Shown one piece after another: positions 11,774-24,040 of a stretch of 64,000 nt of DNA (positions are counted from its first letter, which is position 1; each line of letters begins with the position of its first letter). The position numbers were made by a program, and so were the translations under genes. The stretch comes from Tanypteryx hageni (lineage: Eukaryota; Arthropoda; Insecta; Odonata; Petaluridae). The stretch spans positions 66,602,850 to 66,666,849 of the forward strand of contig CM054113.1 of NCBI GenBank assembly GCA_028673005.1, given 5' to 3'. A model generated the notes under the pieces. It was not told the DNA's origin and searched no databases. It saw only the letters and a program-made list of their open reading frames with translations.

Positions 11774-11840
11774 AGTGTCATAAAAATCGGTCCATTGGTT
11801 CATAGGTTAATAGAGGGGAACAGACAGACAGAGAACAGAG
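11774..11840 (+). repeat. Possible non-LTR/SINE 3' tail
   Basis: Contains ccaagtgtcataaaaatcgg then cagacagacagagaacagag. This is the same phrase type as at 5700-5805 and closer to the usual form seen at the tails of invertebrate RTE-like repeats. Confidence 0.45.
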
Positions 11841-12452
11841 AGAGCCAGATGCAACGAGAAAACTATAAACCTATTTCCATTCTGGAAAGTAGGCTGAAAA
11901 TCAACCGAGAAAGCCGTAAGTTTGCGAAATTGCATTTTTTAAGAAAACTTTATTCCCAAAAGATGTATGGCGACTGAGTAAAAAATTCCGCTAAGTAACA
12001 AAACATTGCAACCTTCATCAATGATCATTGTGATGATGACTCCGCGAGTTGAGACTATGATCAATAGTTATTTTGAATCGATGAAATCACGCATCACTTT
12101 TTGGAATTTACTCATCGTAATCACAGAAAATAAAACTCTTTGTGGAAATTGCAATTATTTTTTCAATGATTTTGGTGTAGTTATTTTATTTAGGGGAATT
12201 TGGATTAGGTGCTCTAGCCTCTTTGGGGAATTAAATTTTCTTAAGTTAAATTAAATTTTCGTAGATTTTTGTGGAATTCCGATTCCTTTTCAATGGTTAA
12301 TGCGGTTAAAATCTTTATTTACATATTTTTCTAATATAACGTTTCAAAAATATTAAAAGTAAAATTGCTAATAACTAACGCATTTCAGTTATCCTTTAGT
12401 TGAGTTTTCATGATCATAATAGTATGTTAATTCAACAGAGAATTGTCTTGTC

Positions 12453-12741
12453 TTTAGGCTTAAAAAATTCAAGAACAAACTTAAAAAATACTTGTCTCAG
12501 TTATCTCCAATAGCCACAACAAGGTTATAAAAACCAGATGCGCATTTTGGCTACAAAGCAGCCATCTTCAGTGGTAATTCGGCAGGAATAGTTTCTAAAA
12601 GAAGTTCATTTAGAATCTAATGGAAGTTCTTTTAGAATCTGTTTTAGGTGAATACCACTGAAGATGGCTGCTTTGTAGCTGAAATGTGCACCTGATTTTT
12701 TAATAAGTTTTTGTGACAAGTATTTTTTAAGTACTTGATTT
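12453..12741. mobile_element. Foldback (palindromic) MITE, copy 2
   Basis: The two arms (about 12469-12590 and 12640-12738) are inverted copies of each other. Each has cttaaaaaatacttgtc near the outside and gctacaaagcagccatcttc near the centre. Sequence and layout match the copy at 23473-23793. Confidence 0.75.
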
Positions 12742-14800
12742 TAAATAATTGGTGAAAAAAATGTCAACTTTTTTATCAGCATCAGAAAGGATTTCAGTTT
12801 CATTTAAAGTTTTATGGTATTTTATTGTAAAAATCAATTTATAAATTTCTCAGGTCCTAGTTGAGCATATATAATGATTTTGACAGAATGATATCACAAA
12901 ATTACCTCCAACTTTCCAAAAAAACTTGAATCAATACTCGTCATTTAAATAATAATCGATTTTCACTAAATTGCTTACAGAATTATTCTTATACCATTAT
13001 GTGCGATAACTGTTTTCACAAAGCTGATTTACTTATGAACAAAGCCTAAGGTGACATAATAAAAAGCTGCACCGGGCATAATGGAGTGGCGTTGACAGTG
13101 GTGAAATTTGCCATCTTTCAATCTCACCTCACACCATGGAATATTTATGGAACATATAAATGCAAACTATGAAAGAATGTATTCATGAAGCCACAGTTTA
13201 GAGGAATGTCAAATTCTATAACAGGGTTTTATGAAGCATTGGAGGTTTTTTCATTTCTTATGACACTTTAAATATGATTTTTATCTCTATTTAAATTTTT
13301 GATGTGTTTCATGGATATTTAAATGATTTCATTGAGGACAACTGTTATTTTGGCTGTATGCTCAAGGGCAATAGAGATTTAGCTTTTATGGAATCTTTAG
13401 CACAACCTAGAATTTTAGGCCCCATATTAGCATTAATATTTTCATAATCGGATAGATAATTCATAATAAAATGTATCAAATTTCGTGTAATATGAAGCAT
13501 CTTTTCTTGCATTAAGAGTATGTACTTCTATGGTTTCCTTATTTATAGGTTTGTGTGTTCTTTTAGTTTGACCTCATTTCCTTAAAAATCTGTGGCCTTT
13601 TTTCATCATTTGCTTTATTCTTAATAGTAAAAAACCAAGAGAAACAATGAAAACATTTTAAGTATACACTAACCTTCATTAAAACTTTATGAAAATATCA
13701 TGCCCCATATTGATGATTTTTTCATTAAGATATTGGTCACCTTTTTCATTTAACTCAAATCATTCCTTGATGGATAACATAGCAAATTTATAATTAAGTT
13801 CATCAAATTTCCAATTACAATACAGAATAAGTTGTTTTAAGTGAATAAAAAATAAATAAATGTATGCATAAATATTTATATTAAAGATAAAGTAAAACTT
13901 TTGTTGATACCCTACGAGTATTATCAGACAAAATAAATCTGAATAAAATTCTTCATTCCTGCGCTAGAAGGGTAATTTTATTAATAGCATGTTATGTTGA
14001 TCAAGATGCATTCAGAGGGATGTCCCACTCAAACTATTACAATTATCAAATCTAATGAAACTTTCCAGATTAGTATAAAAATGTGTTTATTATTTTCAAA
14101 AGGAATATCTTAAATCTATATTACATATCTGCATTTTGTTGGATTTTAAACTTCCAAAGAACTAACAGAAGGTGAGTTTCCAGAACTAAATCAACAATGT
14201 ACATTTTGGCATAAGGAGACTGTTATGAAAAGAAAAATAAGAATAGTAAATATCCTGCTGTCCCCATGTAGAAAATGGCCATTTTCATTATGTCGAGGAA
14301 GACTATACCAAATAATATATTTCTGTGAATGGAAATAAAATCCTTTATTAATTTTTTTGGGATATCTTTTAATGGTACTTTCCTGTTATCTCCCCCCAAA
14401 ATATATTTTCTAAATTTGAACTTTCTTAGATCTCCTGCACAGATGAGTGAAGAAGAAACAACCTTCCTGAACCAACCCAACCATTAAACTAATTAATTAA
14501 TCGATTAGTAATTACTAAAATTGAGTTTATAATTTAATGGATTGGGTTGTGGTGGGGTTTTTCCTTCTAATCAAAATGTAACTCAACCAACTCCAACTCA
14601 ACCCAATTTTAGAAATATAAGAATTTGTTGTTGTCATTATATTAAAATGATTTTGAGATGATTGCAATGGTTAACCACATAGTAATTGATTTTTATTTAT
14701 AATGCAACTGCCAATAATTTCAAGAAATGTAGTTGTTTGTATCTGTTATATTCAAATCTCATTGAATCATAAACTGTATTGGCATAATTTTTTATTTCAG

Positions 14801-14922
14801 GATTATTCCATTTGTAGCAGCTGATGCAGTGGTGGACAATGACAATCACAAGACAACAGAAAATTCCATTTTCTTTGATGGGGCTCCCCCAAGTTTATTC
14901 TCTCCTCCTGTGGAGACAGAAG
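14801..14922 (+). CDS. VWFC mucin-like protein, exon e
   Basis: A 122-nt exon with a tttatttcag acceptor (ending at 14800) and a gtaaca donor at 14923. Its first base completes the Lys codon begun in exon d. It then reads 40 codons (IIPFVAADAVVDND...LFSPPVETE) and leaves one base for the next exon. There is no recognisable domain. The PP-rich end (GAPPSLFSPPVE) continues the proline-rich character of the C-terminal part. Confidence 0.85.
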
Positions 14923-16804
14923 GTAACAAAGTACAAAATTGATAAGTTTATTATTTTTTCAAACTTTTGATAAGCCATTTCTGCCATTTGATTTTCATCA
15001 ATATGATGGAACACAATTCATTTTTATTTAGGTGGCTGAGAAGATGTTTATGATATCTTTAAGAAAATATTCTATGATCTTTATTTTCTGTCTGTAGCAT
15101 ACAGATAATATAATATGTCTGGTTCTCTATCAATAGCATGTATCAATTTTCATCATCATTACATTATACTACAGTAAACCCTCGATTTAACGGACCCCGA
15201 TTTAACGGACTTCGGATTTAACGGACTCATGGCCGACGGCCGCCCGGTCGCTGAGAATCCACTCCCTATCGTCGCTATGTCCGCGATTTCAGACCACTCA
15301 CCGTCCGTCGATGCCGAGGGCAGTCTATTCGCAAAGAGCATTATTGCCTGACATTTGGTTCCTGTCTGATTGTTTTCTATACTTTTCAGTTTTCGCCATA
15401 ACATTTTCGCCACTTTTGAACTTCCCGCCCGGACCGTCGACGAAACTTCTAGGGGAAAGTATATTTAGCGAGGGTGTCAAGCACCGAGCGATGAAATTAA
15501 AAGGAGGCAGTGAAAATACGATTTCATTTGTTATGCTGCACTTAGGGATATATTGGTTCGATTCTCGATACCACAGGACTTCGTGCTTGCCGCGGCGAAG
15601 TATTTCGTGTCTGTGCGTTTGTAACTTACGAGACGGCAACATTTTGGAGTGGTGTGTCGAATGAAACAAAAGGCGTGCTAATTTAAATTTCAAGCATAAT
15701 CACTAGTCGAACGCAGTGATTGCTTTCAGAATGGAGAAACTAAAAAAAACTTTTCCGGGCAATTTTGGATTGTCATATTTATGTTCCAAATCTTCAGACT
15801 GCCAACTGTTCAATCTATTAGTTTTTTGCGCTTTTAGGTTGATAAAAAACGTGGCGATGTTTATAGAATATTTACGTAAATAGAAAAAACTACATCCGTC
15901 GGAAGTGAAGCGGCGCGAGTGGGAGACCGTGGATGACACGTGAACGGAAATTTCAAAGTCGTAATTATACATTTTCTTCGAATTCGAAATAACAGTTTTA
16001 CCGCATTAGATAAACTTATTAGTCTTGTTTAACAGTATTCCTAATGTACTGCATTTGACATTATAAGATATGGTCATTTAGATGCATTTTGCTTCGTCAT
16101 ATGATGAACTTTCAGATTTAACGGACTTTCGGCATTAACGGACTTGCGGCATTAACGGACACCCTATCCCCCAATTAGTCCGTTAAATCGAGGATACACT
16201 CTACTTTAAAAAAGAGTTGCCTATGTTACTGCCTGACCTTTCTGAAGTATTCTCTGATTGTTTCTTGCCTTTCAAGATTCACCTCACATATATTATAACA
16301 CAGTAAATATTTCCTACATATCCTAATTTTATAGCTACCTAAAGTTTAGAATCATAATAGAAATTAAGACAGATTTCTGGAATAATATTACTGATTAGCA
16401 ACTGTTAATGGTCCATGATTTACTTGAATGTTTTTGTATATGTATTTTAAATACTTTTTGCTAAAAAAGGACTCATAAAAGATAAATTAAATAATACAAG
16501 GAATTCCATTGGGTTGGTTAAAATTATATGCAAAAATGAGTTTGTCTTCCTAAAATATTGTGTGCTGTTTATCCAGTTTAAGTCATATTGCACCCCTTCA
16601 CAATTATTGAACCTCTTCTCCCAAAATCTCTCCCATCTTCTCTTCACTATTTGAATACATATGCTTATATCATGGAAGCAGATGTCCAAATATTTATTTA
16701 ATATTTATTATCTAATTTAAATATCAGAATATTTGCTTAATGCCAATGACTTTTCATTTGAAATAAACTGGAATAAATGCTGAACCAGTCAAATGTTCTT
16801 TCAG
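14923..16804. other. Intron e-f, mostly a Tigger-like insertion
   Basis: An 1882-bp intron. The 1030-bp transposon at 15172-16201 makes up over half of it. The rest is plain AT-rich sequence. Confidence 0.7.
15172..16201. mobile_element. pogo/Tigger-like DNA transposon, non-autonomous, 1030 bp
   Basis: Left end cagtaaaccctcgatttaac; right end, reverse-complemented, gagtgtatcctcgatttaac. TA is on both sides (15170-15171 and 16202-16203), the target site of Tc1/mariner/pogo elements. Subterminal ttaacggac motifs repeat three or four times at each end, probably transposase-binding sites. The interior has short open stretches on both strands but no recognisable transposase. CpG-rich inside a CpG-poor intron, so a fairly recent insertion is inferred. 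Confidence 0.85.
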
Positions 16805-16957
16805 GTGGTTTTGTTCCAAGAGAGCCTCCTTTATTACATGAAGTGACATACCAGTCACCCATACTAAGTGATGTACTACCTCCATTACACACAGATATAG
16901 GCTTGGGTGGAATAGCAGCCATAGAAATAACAACTACATCAAAAACAAATATTCAAG
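16805..16957 (+). CDS. VWFC mucin-like protein, exon f
   Basis: A 153-nt phase 1-1 exon with a ttctttcag acceptor and a gtaagc donor at 16958. It encodes a junction Gly plus 50 residues (GFVPREPPLLHEVTY...TTTSKTNIQ), proline-rich at the start and Thr-rich at the end. No family is recognised. The symmetric phase and excellent splice sites make it secure. Confidence 0.87.
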
Positions 16958-18241
16958 GTAAGCAATAAATATAATAATATATACTAAGAAAAATTATTAT
17001 TTTTTAGTTGAAATGATCTAATTGTTAGTATGAAGACAATTGATAAAAAAAGAAAATATAATTCTTGGATGATAAGCATTTCTCCTCCAAATATCATGTA
17101 TCTTATGTAGTCTCCTAGATTATTTTATGTTAACCAATTAATGCTTTCCTAAATAGAGAGAAACACATAAAATTGTGCCTCATGTTAACTAAAAGTAATT
17201 CATAAATTATGGATAATCCGATTCAATGATACAAGAGTTTGTATCATATTTTATCTGTGGTGCTCATTTTTGAAATTTCCCAGATTTAATGCAGAAATAG
17301 TGACCAAATATGGTAGCTTTGAAAAGCTATTATCACTTATTCAATTATAAATACAGTAATATTCTGTATTTAAAAAGGAAAAATAAAAAAACTGAATAAG
17401 AAGTAAAGATTTTTTAATGACTGCAGTTATCAAACTACCATCCTCTTTTCGTTTTCTTAATTGTCGACTTAATTTTGGCAGAGGTGAGGGTGAGGTATTG
17501 GGTGGGTTGACTTGTTTAACAAGCTTGAAAAGTAGACATTTTTGGGGTAGAAGATAGTTACAATCAGAAAATATGGCTTTGAGCTGTATTATCAAAATAG
17601 TTAGTTCCCAGGAAGAGCTGGTATTTTGAATGCTAGATATGAGGGTTAATATGGTATTAATATTTGCTTTACATCAGTTGTTAAATATATGAATAGCTTA
17701 ATTTTGACTTATTTCTATTTTTATATTTTACATGTTTTTAAATATAAACATAGAGCTAATGGAGGCACACTTATTAAAATTTGTACATTATTGTTTTGAA
17801 TGGATTATGGAAGTTGAATATCCCATAATAAATGCATTTACATTTTATATCGTAAATTAATAGTGAAATTACACCCCATTATCATATGCAAAGGAGATTA
17901 GATTTAACAAGGTACTTCAGCATATAGTTAATTTTATTTAGGGTATGAGAGAAGGCATAAAGATGTTCATCAAAGAAAAAGTAAGCTTGGGTATAAATTC
18001 TTTGGCATACTAAACTGTCTCCAAGACAGCCTCGGTAAAAGTGTCCAGCCTGTAATTGTCTGCTAGATGGGTTTGTGCAGAGGTCTGTTATTATTGATAA
18101 AATGGCTTGTTAGTCAATGGTTAAGTTGTTAGTTGGTATAATATATCTTCTTATTGGTTCTTGCAATCCATACGTTTTTGAAATCCTCACCTTGATCATA
18201 TTTTTGAGTTGTAAAAGAATGTTATATAAATGGGTTAAGTG

Positions 18242-19250
18242 TAGGGTTGCCACCTTTTTTGGACCTGATTCCCAAACATTCTAATAACATTTCTAAAAAA
18301 ACTACGAACATAACTGAACATATCACGAACAAAACCGAACAGTGTAAATTACATTTCCTAACTGGATTAATTGTACTATTTAGAAGTTTCTGTGACTAAT
18401 CATTCAAATTATTGAAATAGTAATAATTTGTAAAGGAGACAAGAAAACACTTTTGCAGTCTGGACAATCTTTCATCTGATGCAAATAAAATACACCTTTA
18501 ATTTTGTAGCAAAAAAACTGTTAATACACAGCCCAATGTCCAATATAAACACAGAAAAGATAGATCTTTTTAACATTCTTTAGAAGTGAATATATCAAAA
18601 TAGGTTTTCATTGGTATCAAATTTTGGTGCCCATTTGGATAGGCACCTGAGGAGGTCGGCTCACCTTTATATTTGCAATTTATTAGTTTGTTTATTAAAT
18701 ATAATTGGCAGAGGTTTTATCATAGCATTTTCGACTTTGAAAGTGTTAGACATCACAAAAAAGCTGTTACTGAATTCAAAATTTTGACCATATGCTCCAA
18801 GAGAGCTGATATGATGGAGAAAATGGAATAAAAATTGATTTAGATTTCATTTTTGCGTGTTACACATTTCATCATGGATCTATTATAACAATATTTGTAT
18901 GAGGAAACTTACAAAACATGCTGTATATAGATTTTTCCTTGTATATTTTCTCCGATTTATATAGATTTAAGTCAGTCCCTTCAAAAACATACATTATTTC
19001 GTATTTACCGGATGCTGTAGCATTACCTTAGCGTAGATGATTTTTCTCAATTCTTCTCACTAATGAATTCACTTATCCTCCTTCCACACAAGCAATCTAT
19101 GGGTGTAGTATGTACAATGGATACCGAACACCTAAAAATTTTCCAAATTATCTAACGGTTCGGTGTTCGGTAAAGCATCGGTACCGGACACCGAACAGTT
19201 TGTCTGATTACTGAACAGTTCGGGTGAAAACCGAACAGGTGGCAACCCTA
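18242..19250. mobile_element. hAT-type non-autonomous transposon, 1009 bp
   Basis: Perfect 13-bp terminal inverted repeats TAGGGTTGCCACC are flanked by a perfect 8-bp target duplication gttaagtg (18234-18241 and 19251-19258). Subterminal gaacag/cggttcgg motifs recur near both ends. No transposase frame is visible, so it must have been moved in trans. The 8-bp duplication supports the hAT superfamily. Confidence 0.88.
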
Positions 19251-19694
19251 GTTAAGTGCAGCTTGAAGAGAGGTTGTACAGGCCTCTATTGCACAAGCTA
19301 TGGCAGTCAGCAGTAACTTAGCAAAGCAATAAAATTTAAGGCCAATGTACTTTTCTGATTTTTCAGTGCTTGAATACAAAATATAGCTTTATCAAAATTT
19401 TAATTTGTAACAATAGTTTCCTTTTTTCCTTTAGAGATCTTTGATGTTATCATGTTAAATCTTTATTCCCCCACTTATTATGTCAAAGATATTGTGTGAG
19501 TACTATAAGATTCTTGTACTGTCTCATTAAAACTGAGCTTTTACAGAAAGATTTTAATACTGTGAAGTTATTAATCTCTTTTTTAATATCAATAAAAATA
19601 TATTTAAATGAATATTATTATTTGCTAATATTTATTTATTCATTTTAATTAGCTCTTAAACAGCAGAATCCATAGCAACAGAGATAATCACAGA

Positions 19695-19775
19695 CATCTG
19701 CCCAAAGTGGGATTCGAACCTGCAACCTAGTATTGGGAGGCAGGCCCGCTAGCCAACCCTCTACCAGTTATAGAG
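19695..19775 (-). mobile_element. tRNA-derived SINE relic
   Basis: Minus strand: ggtagagggttggctagcgg (A-box region), then gcaggttcgaatccca (B box). The downstream tail lies toward 19670. Spacing suits a tRNA-type pol III promoter, but the acceptor stem does not pair. Confidence 0.6.
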
Positions 19776-20163
19776 TGATTAAGGGTTATGTCTCTATTTT
19801 GATTCTAACCTTGGAGAAAAATTACATCTTCTCTTTTCTAGCATACAGTAGCTATTTTTCCAAGCTTGCACCTGTTGACTAAAGAAAAATGGTTTATCAT
19901 TATATACTTGGAAGAGAGCCTGAAAATATATTATGACTGAGAATATAGCTTAAAGAATTTCTAGTACATACATAGATTTATCCATTCTGAGATGACTTGC
20001 AATGGTCTTATAAAAAATCTGAAAAAATGATTTAAATAAAATTTAATTGTTTTATATGGAAAAAATAATTGGAATTAAGGTTAATCTCTTAGTACTTATA
20101 CATATAACTGTTTTTGTCTCACTGCCATGTCTTTATAATAAATTCCATTTTATTAATTTACAG

Positions 20164-20768
20164 GTAACTTTGACCAACAAAATAATCCTATCAATGTAAC
20201 TGGAGTTTTGGATCCATTTCTTGAGATGAATGAAAAACCTACTTACACTCATGTGGTAGACATTAGACCAGCCATCTTGGACAATAAGCTGTCTCCTCTT
20301 CTACCGATGCCTTCAAATTTGACTTTGCAGAATGTCTCTACATCATCCATGATGAGTGGTGAAAACATGACGATTATAACAGCGACTGCAGGAAGTGTTT
20401 CTACCACTCAAATTTCTTCATCAACCTCTTCAGGTCATTCTGCATCAGAAATGCCAAGACCTCCATATTCTTCAGATAGGGTGTCAGAGATACCATTTGG
20501 GCCGACCCCTCCCCGTCCATCTCCCTCCACCTCACCATCTTATTCTGTCGGCCCAAATATACCTCCAGAAAAACCTATACCTTCAGCACTTTCAATGGCT
20601 CCTCCTAGGCCACAGAATCCTCCCCCTGTTGGCCTTCTCAAGCTTGCTGGTTGTAATATATATGGACGAATGTACCGTGTGGGAAGGATAATTTCGGAGT
20701 TGTCAGGCCCATGTTTAGAGTGCAGATGTACCGAAGTAGGTGTACAGTGTCGGCCTCTGTCTTGTTAA
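20164..20768 (+). CDS. VWFC mucin-like protein, terminal exon g: Ser/Thr/Pro-rich plus half VWFC
   Basis: Final coding exon, from the ttacag acceptor (ending at 20163) to TAA at 20766-20768; 200 residues. It opens with NFDQQNNPINVTG, passes through a Ser/Thr-rich part (NLT, NVS and NMT sequons) and a proline-rich part (GPTPPRPSPSTSP, APPRPQNPPPV). It ends in GCNIYGRMYRVGR...CLECRC...CRPLSC. The last 39 residues hold six cysteines in the pattern of the first half of a VWFC domain. The second half with its CC pair is absent because the stop follows directly. A C-terminal half-module is unusual but looks intact: the frame is open and no decayed second half is seen downstream. Confidence 0.9.
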
Positions 20769-23700
20769 AAATAATATACTAATAGTTGAGGGGTTAGAGG
20801 AGTGGCCATGGAAAACGTTACTGCCATTAGAGGCACTGGAATATGTGATTCAGCCATCATCATTTCCAGGCAACAATCGAGTCTCTACCATCACAGTGAT
20901 GTACAGAGAGGGGAAAACTGCCCTCCACCTTAAGACTGCTTCATACTAATGGAAGGTATTCAGTACCAATTGTTAGCAAGCAGGATATGGTAAATGAAAA
21001 AAACTGTGAACGATTGAATTTTGTTTTATGATTATGGATATCGCTGCTGCTGTATCCAATTAGTCTTATCATTCCCTGATTCAAAGTCTAATTCAAGGTT
21101 TGATTTGTGAAATTAATTTCTCTAATGAAACTGTTTATAGATGATTCATCTTTTAAAGCTGAAACATCTGGATCCACTCGTAAATTTCACTTGGATCAAT
21201 TTGTCACTGATCAGTGGAAATAGAGTATGTATTTAGGAGCACTTGAAGACTTTTGCCGGACATTAATACTAATAATGCGTAATTTTAATCGCCATATTGC
21301 AAAGTCAGGATAAGTTTATTTCTAATGACCTGGTAGGAAAAATAAACCTCAAATCAATTTGCTAGTGATAATTAAAGGGATAGTTTTATGATTAAGTTAT
21401 TCTTTACAAGGTTATAATCATCTTTGTTGGTTTCCTTTTTTCCCTTTAAGAATAAGCAAATTTTGTATGAATCAAAGGTTGTTGATTTTTTCTTAATATA
21501 ATATTATTTTAATAGCTGAATTATAGATATTGTTACAGGGCACAGAAATAATGAATTATGTTATTGCTAGAAAGATTTCCCACCGTTTATAATGGTTTCC
21601 ATTATAGTTCCCAAATATAATTGTATGTTACCTCTTGTATACACCACTTATTCCTCATAGGTTCTTCTATGATAAGAATCTTCAATGCCCAAAGATATTA
21701 CCATTGAAGGCTACCTGCTCGGAGAGGCTTATTACACTCACGTGTTGTAATTTTTTGTAATTTGAGACTCCTGGTGTTAAACTTTCTTGCAATGTTAATG
21801 TAGAAATGTTTTTTTAGGACATAAGAACTTTTTGTGTAAATTTGATCCTTACAGGAATCACTTTGGGTTCTACAGAATGAAATTGATGAACAGCATAAAT
21901 TTATATATTCAGATCTATTTTTGATATGCCAAATGTTAAAAGAGTCAATGTTTTACTAAATTTTATGTATTTTTTATTAATAATGTGATTGCTATGATGT
22001 GATTGTTATTGGAAGAAATTGTTTCTCAAATCAGAGTCGATACATATAGATACTCTCAGTTTCAGGTAGATATATTAGTTTAGCTGAAAGGTTCGTTTAT
22101 TAGCATATTGTACTTATCTTAAGCTTTCAAAATCAAAATATTTTCTGTGTTAAAATTTTCAAGTTCTTATTTTAAATCCTGGACTGATATTTATGTAAAA
22201 ATTAGGTTCCTATTTTATGAGGGCTAAATTTTAGTAATTTTATGGAATCGTTGTTTGTTGATACACTTGCATGACTGTTGATATTTTATGATATCGAATT
22301 GGCAAAATATCCCTTTGGTTTTCTTAACAAATGACATATGGTGAAGAAAGTTAAGGGGATAGTGAAATATATCTCTCCTTGTGAGATTACACAACATCTC
22401 AACTTGCAAGACCATAGGCAAATTGTCACATGAAACAAATGTCAGAAAAATAAGTGAAAAGGGCATTAATCCACAGGTTTCTCTCCTCACATTCTATCTA
22501 AGTAACTTATTCAGTATTTATTGCAAGCATGCAGGTTTTCTACAGCTGTAAGGAGATGGTGCACAAGTCACTCATCCTTTAATTTCTGGTATGCTTTTGT
22601 TACCCATACAGTCCCACCCCCTGACATAGCCCAAAGACATTCTTCCCAATGTATCCAGTGTGTTGTATTTTCAATAAATGTGAATGAAGTGTACATTTTT
22701 TAAATGTGTGAGAAACAATCAACCACTCATGTTATCATTCCCACAGAACTCTTCCTCAACTGTTGAGTAGCATGACAGTTTAACAGCAACCGGAAAATAA
22801 TTTGTTTTCAACAAAATAGATTTATCTGAATGATTAAAAGGAAGTAACCTTATGAATTTCATTATGTATTCATTCATACAATCTGACAACTCACGATTTC
22901 TGACTCTTATTAAGTTGAAGCTGACATTAAAAGTTATTGTAATTTAATTGATGTTATGAGAAATTGGATCCCATGGCATTCTATGGATTGGTTTGTTTTT
23001 CTCTTTATTCGTTTTTGTCATGAACTTGTAAGCAAATCAATCCTTAGTAAAACTCATGGTTACCTGTAGTATTTCAGCAAACAGCAAATGTTTGTGTCTT
23101 CTTCCAAAACTAAGGTCTTCCTCATTATTCATGTTTTGATACGTAAGTTTTACTTTGATGTTCATTTCACTGTCTGGAAATGTAAACTATTAAAAATGAT
23201 TAGCAATAATTGATATCAAACTTAGCATAGGTCAATAAGACTATGTTGAAATAAATGAAGCAATGGCAATATATTTGTAACATTAATGTTCAATGAAATT
23301 TGACTTGATAATGGCTGTTGTGAAGCTACATGTACAGTTCCTTCTCAAAATTTAATATATAGTTAGGTACATGCAATGAATTTCGTTAGAATTCAGTATT
23401 GAGATCTTTTCACTCTTATCCTTTGAGTGATATTAAAAATTCAAATATTTAAAGCATGAATTTTATTTAACAGGGAACTATCGAGCTCATCTTATGGCTG
23501 AAAAAATTCAAGAACAAGCAATTTAAAAAAATGCACTTGCCTTAGGTATCTTCAATAGCCACAACAAGGTTAAAAAACCAAATGCGCATTTCGGAAACAG
23601 AGCAGCCATCTTCAGTGGTAATTCACCGAAAATATATTCTTTTAGAATCAATCTGACACTGACACTGAATCTGAATTATCACTGAAGACAGCTGCTTTGT

Positions 23701-24040
23701 AGCTGAAATGCTCATATGGTTTTTTAACCTTGTTGTGGCTATTGGAGATACCTGAAGCAAGTACAATTTTTTAAAATTGCTTGTTCTTGGACATGAATTT
23801 TATATTAAATTGACTGGTTTTTCTTGAATAAGGTTTTATTAAGTTTGATTCCATATGTTCTTCATGGATGTTGTTAACACAAAAGTGACTTTATCAGACT
23901 CGTGCTTTAAAACATGAAATGTATATACTACTTCCATTCTCATTTATATGTAATTAGAATTGCATATGACAACTTCAATTCTTCTTCTCAACTATTCAAA
24001 TGTTGTAAATAAAGAAAGGATCTACTAAAAGGGCTTCTAA
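20769..24040 (+). other. Probable 3' untranslated region and candidate poly(A) sites
   Basis: AT-rich, CpG-poor sequence after the stop with no supported ORF. Two AATAAA hexamers have GT-rich sequence soon after: 22673-22678 (followed by tgaagtgtac and aatgtgtgag) and 24008-24013 (followed by agtgtcatgcctttgtggtc at 24041-24060). The distal one would place the cleavage site near 24030 and include a foldback element (23473-23793) in the UTR. CpG becomes frequent again from about 24.6 kb, which favours a transcript end near there. The choice of site is an inference. Confidence 0.4.
23473..23793. mobile_element. Foldback (palindromic) MITE, copy 3, best preserved
   Basis: Arms of about 120-140 bp (23509-23650 and 23670-23789) are inverted repeats. 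Shared blocks include agaacaagcaatttt, agccacaacaaggttaaaaa and gcagc-tcttcagtg. An outer ggaactatcgagctcatctt links it to the fragment at 2241. There is no coding capacity. Superfamily is undetermined because no clear target duplication is seen. Confidence 0.8.

Larger units (their letters stand above)
11128..14800. other. Intron d-e with SINE relic and foldback element
   Basis: A 3673-bp intron holding a tRNA-like relic (11681-11757), a LINE/SINE tail-like string (11774-11840) and a foldback MITE (12453-12741). From about 13 kb onward CpG dinucleotides become rare. Confidence 0.65.
16958..20163. other. Intron f-g with hAT element and SINE relic
   Basis: A 3206-bp intron, AT-rich and CpG-poor apart from the hAT element at 18242-19250. 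A tRNA-like SINE relic lies at 19695-19775. Confidence 0.7.
3286..20768 (+). other. Gene: secreted mucin-like VWFC-domain protein, 3' part (7 exons)
   Basis: Seven exons join into one open frame of 775 residues plus a stop. Every junction is GT/AG and the phases chain without a break (1-1, 1-1, 1-0, 0-2, 2-1, 1-1, 1-stop). Residues in this fragment: 1-23 linker; 24-85 complete VWFC domain with ten cysteines; 122-482 Thr/Glu/Ser-rich mucin or proteoglycan-like region; 484-574 short hydrophobic/proline linkers; 576-736 Ser/Thr/Pro-rich; 737-775 a six-cysteine half-VWFC ending at the stop. There are at least nine N-glycosylation sequons and no membrane segment, so an extracellular matrix or cuticle-associated product is inferred. 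The signal peptide and earlier exons lie upstream of the window: the first exon needs one incoming base. Insect tenectin has a similar plan (several VWFC modules plus PTS-rich regions), so tenectin-like is a possibility, not an assignment. Confidence 0.85.
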
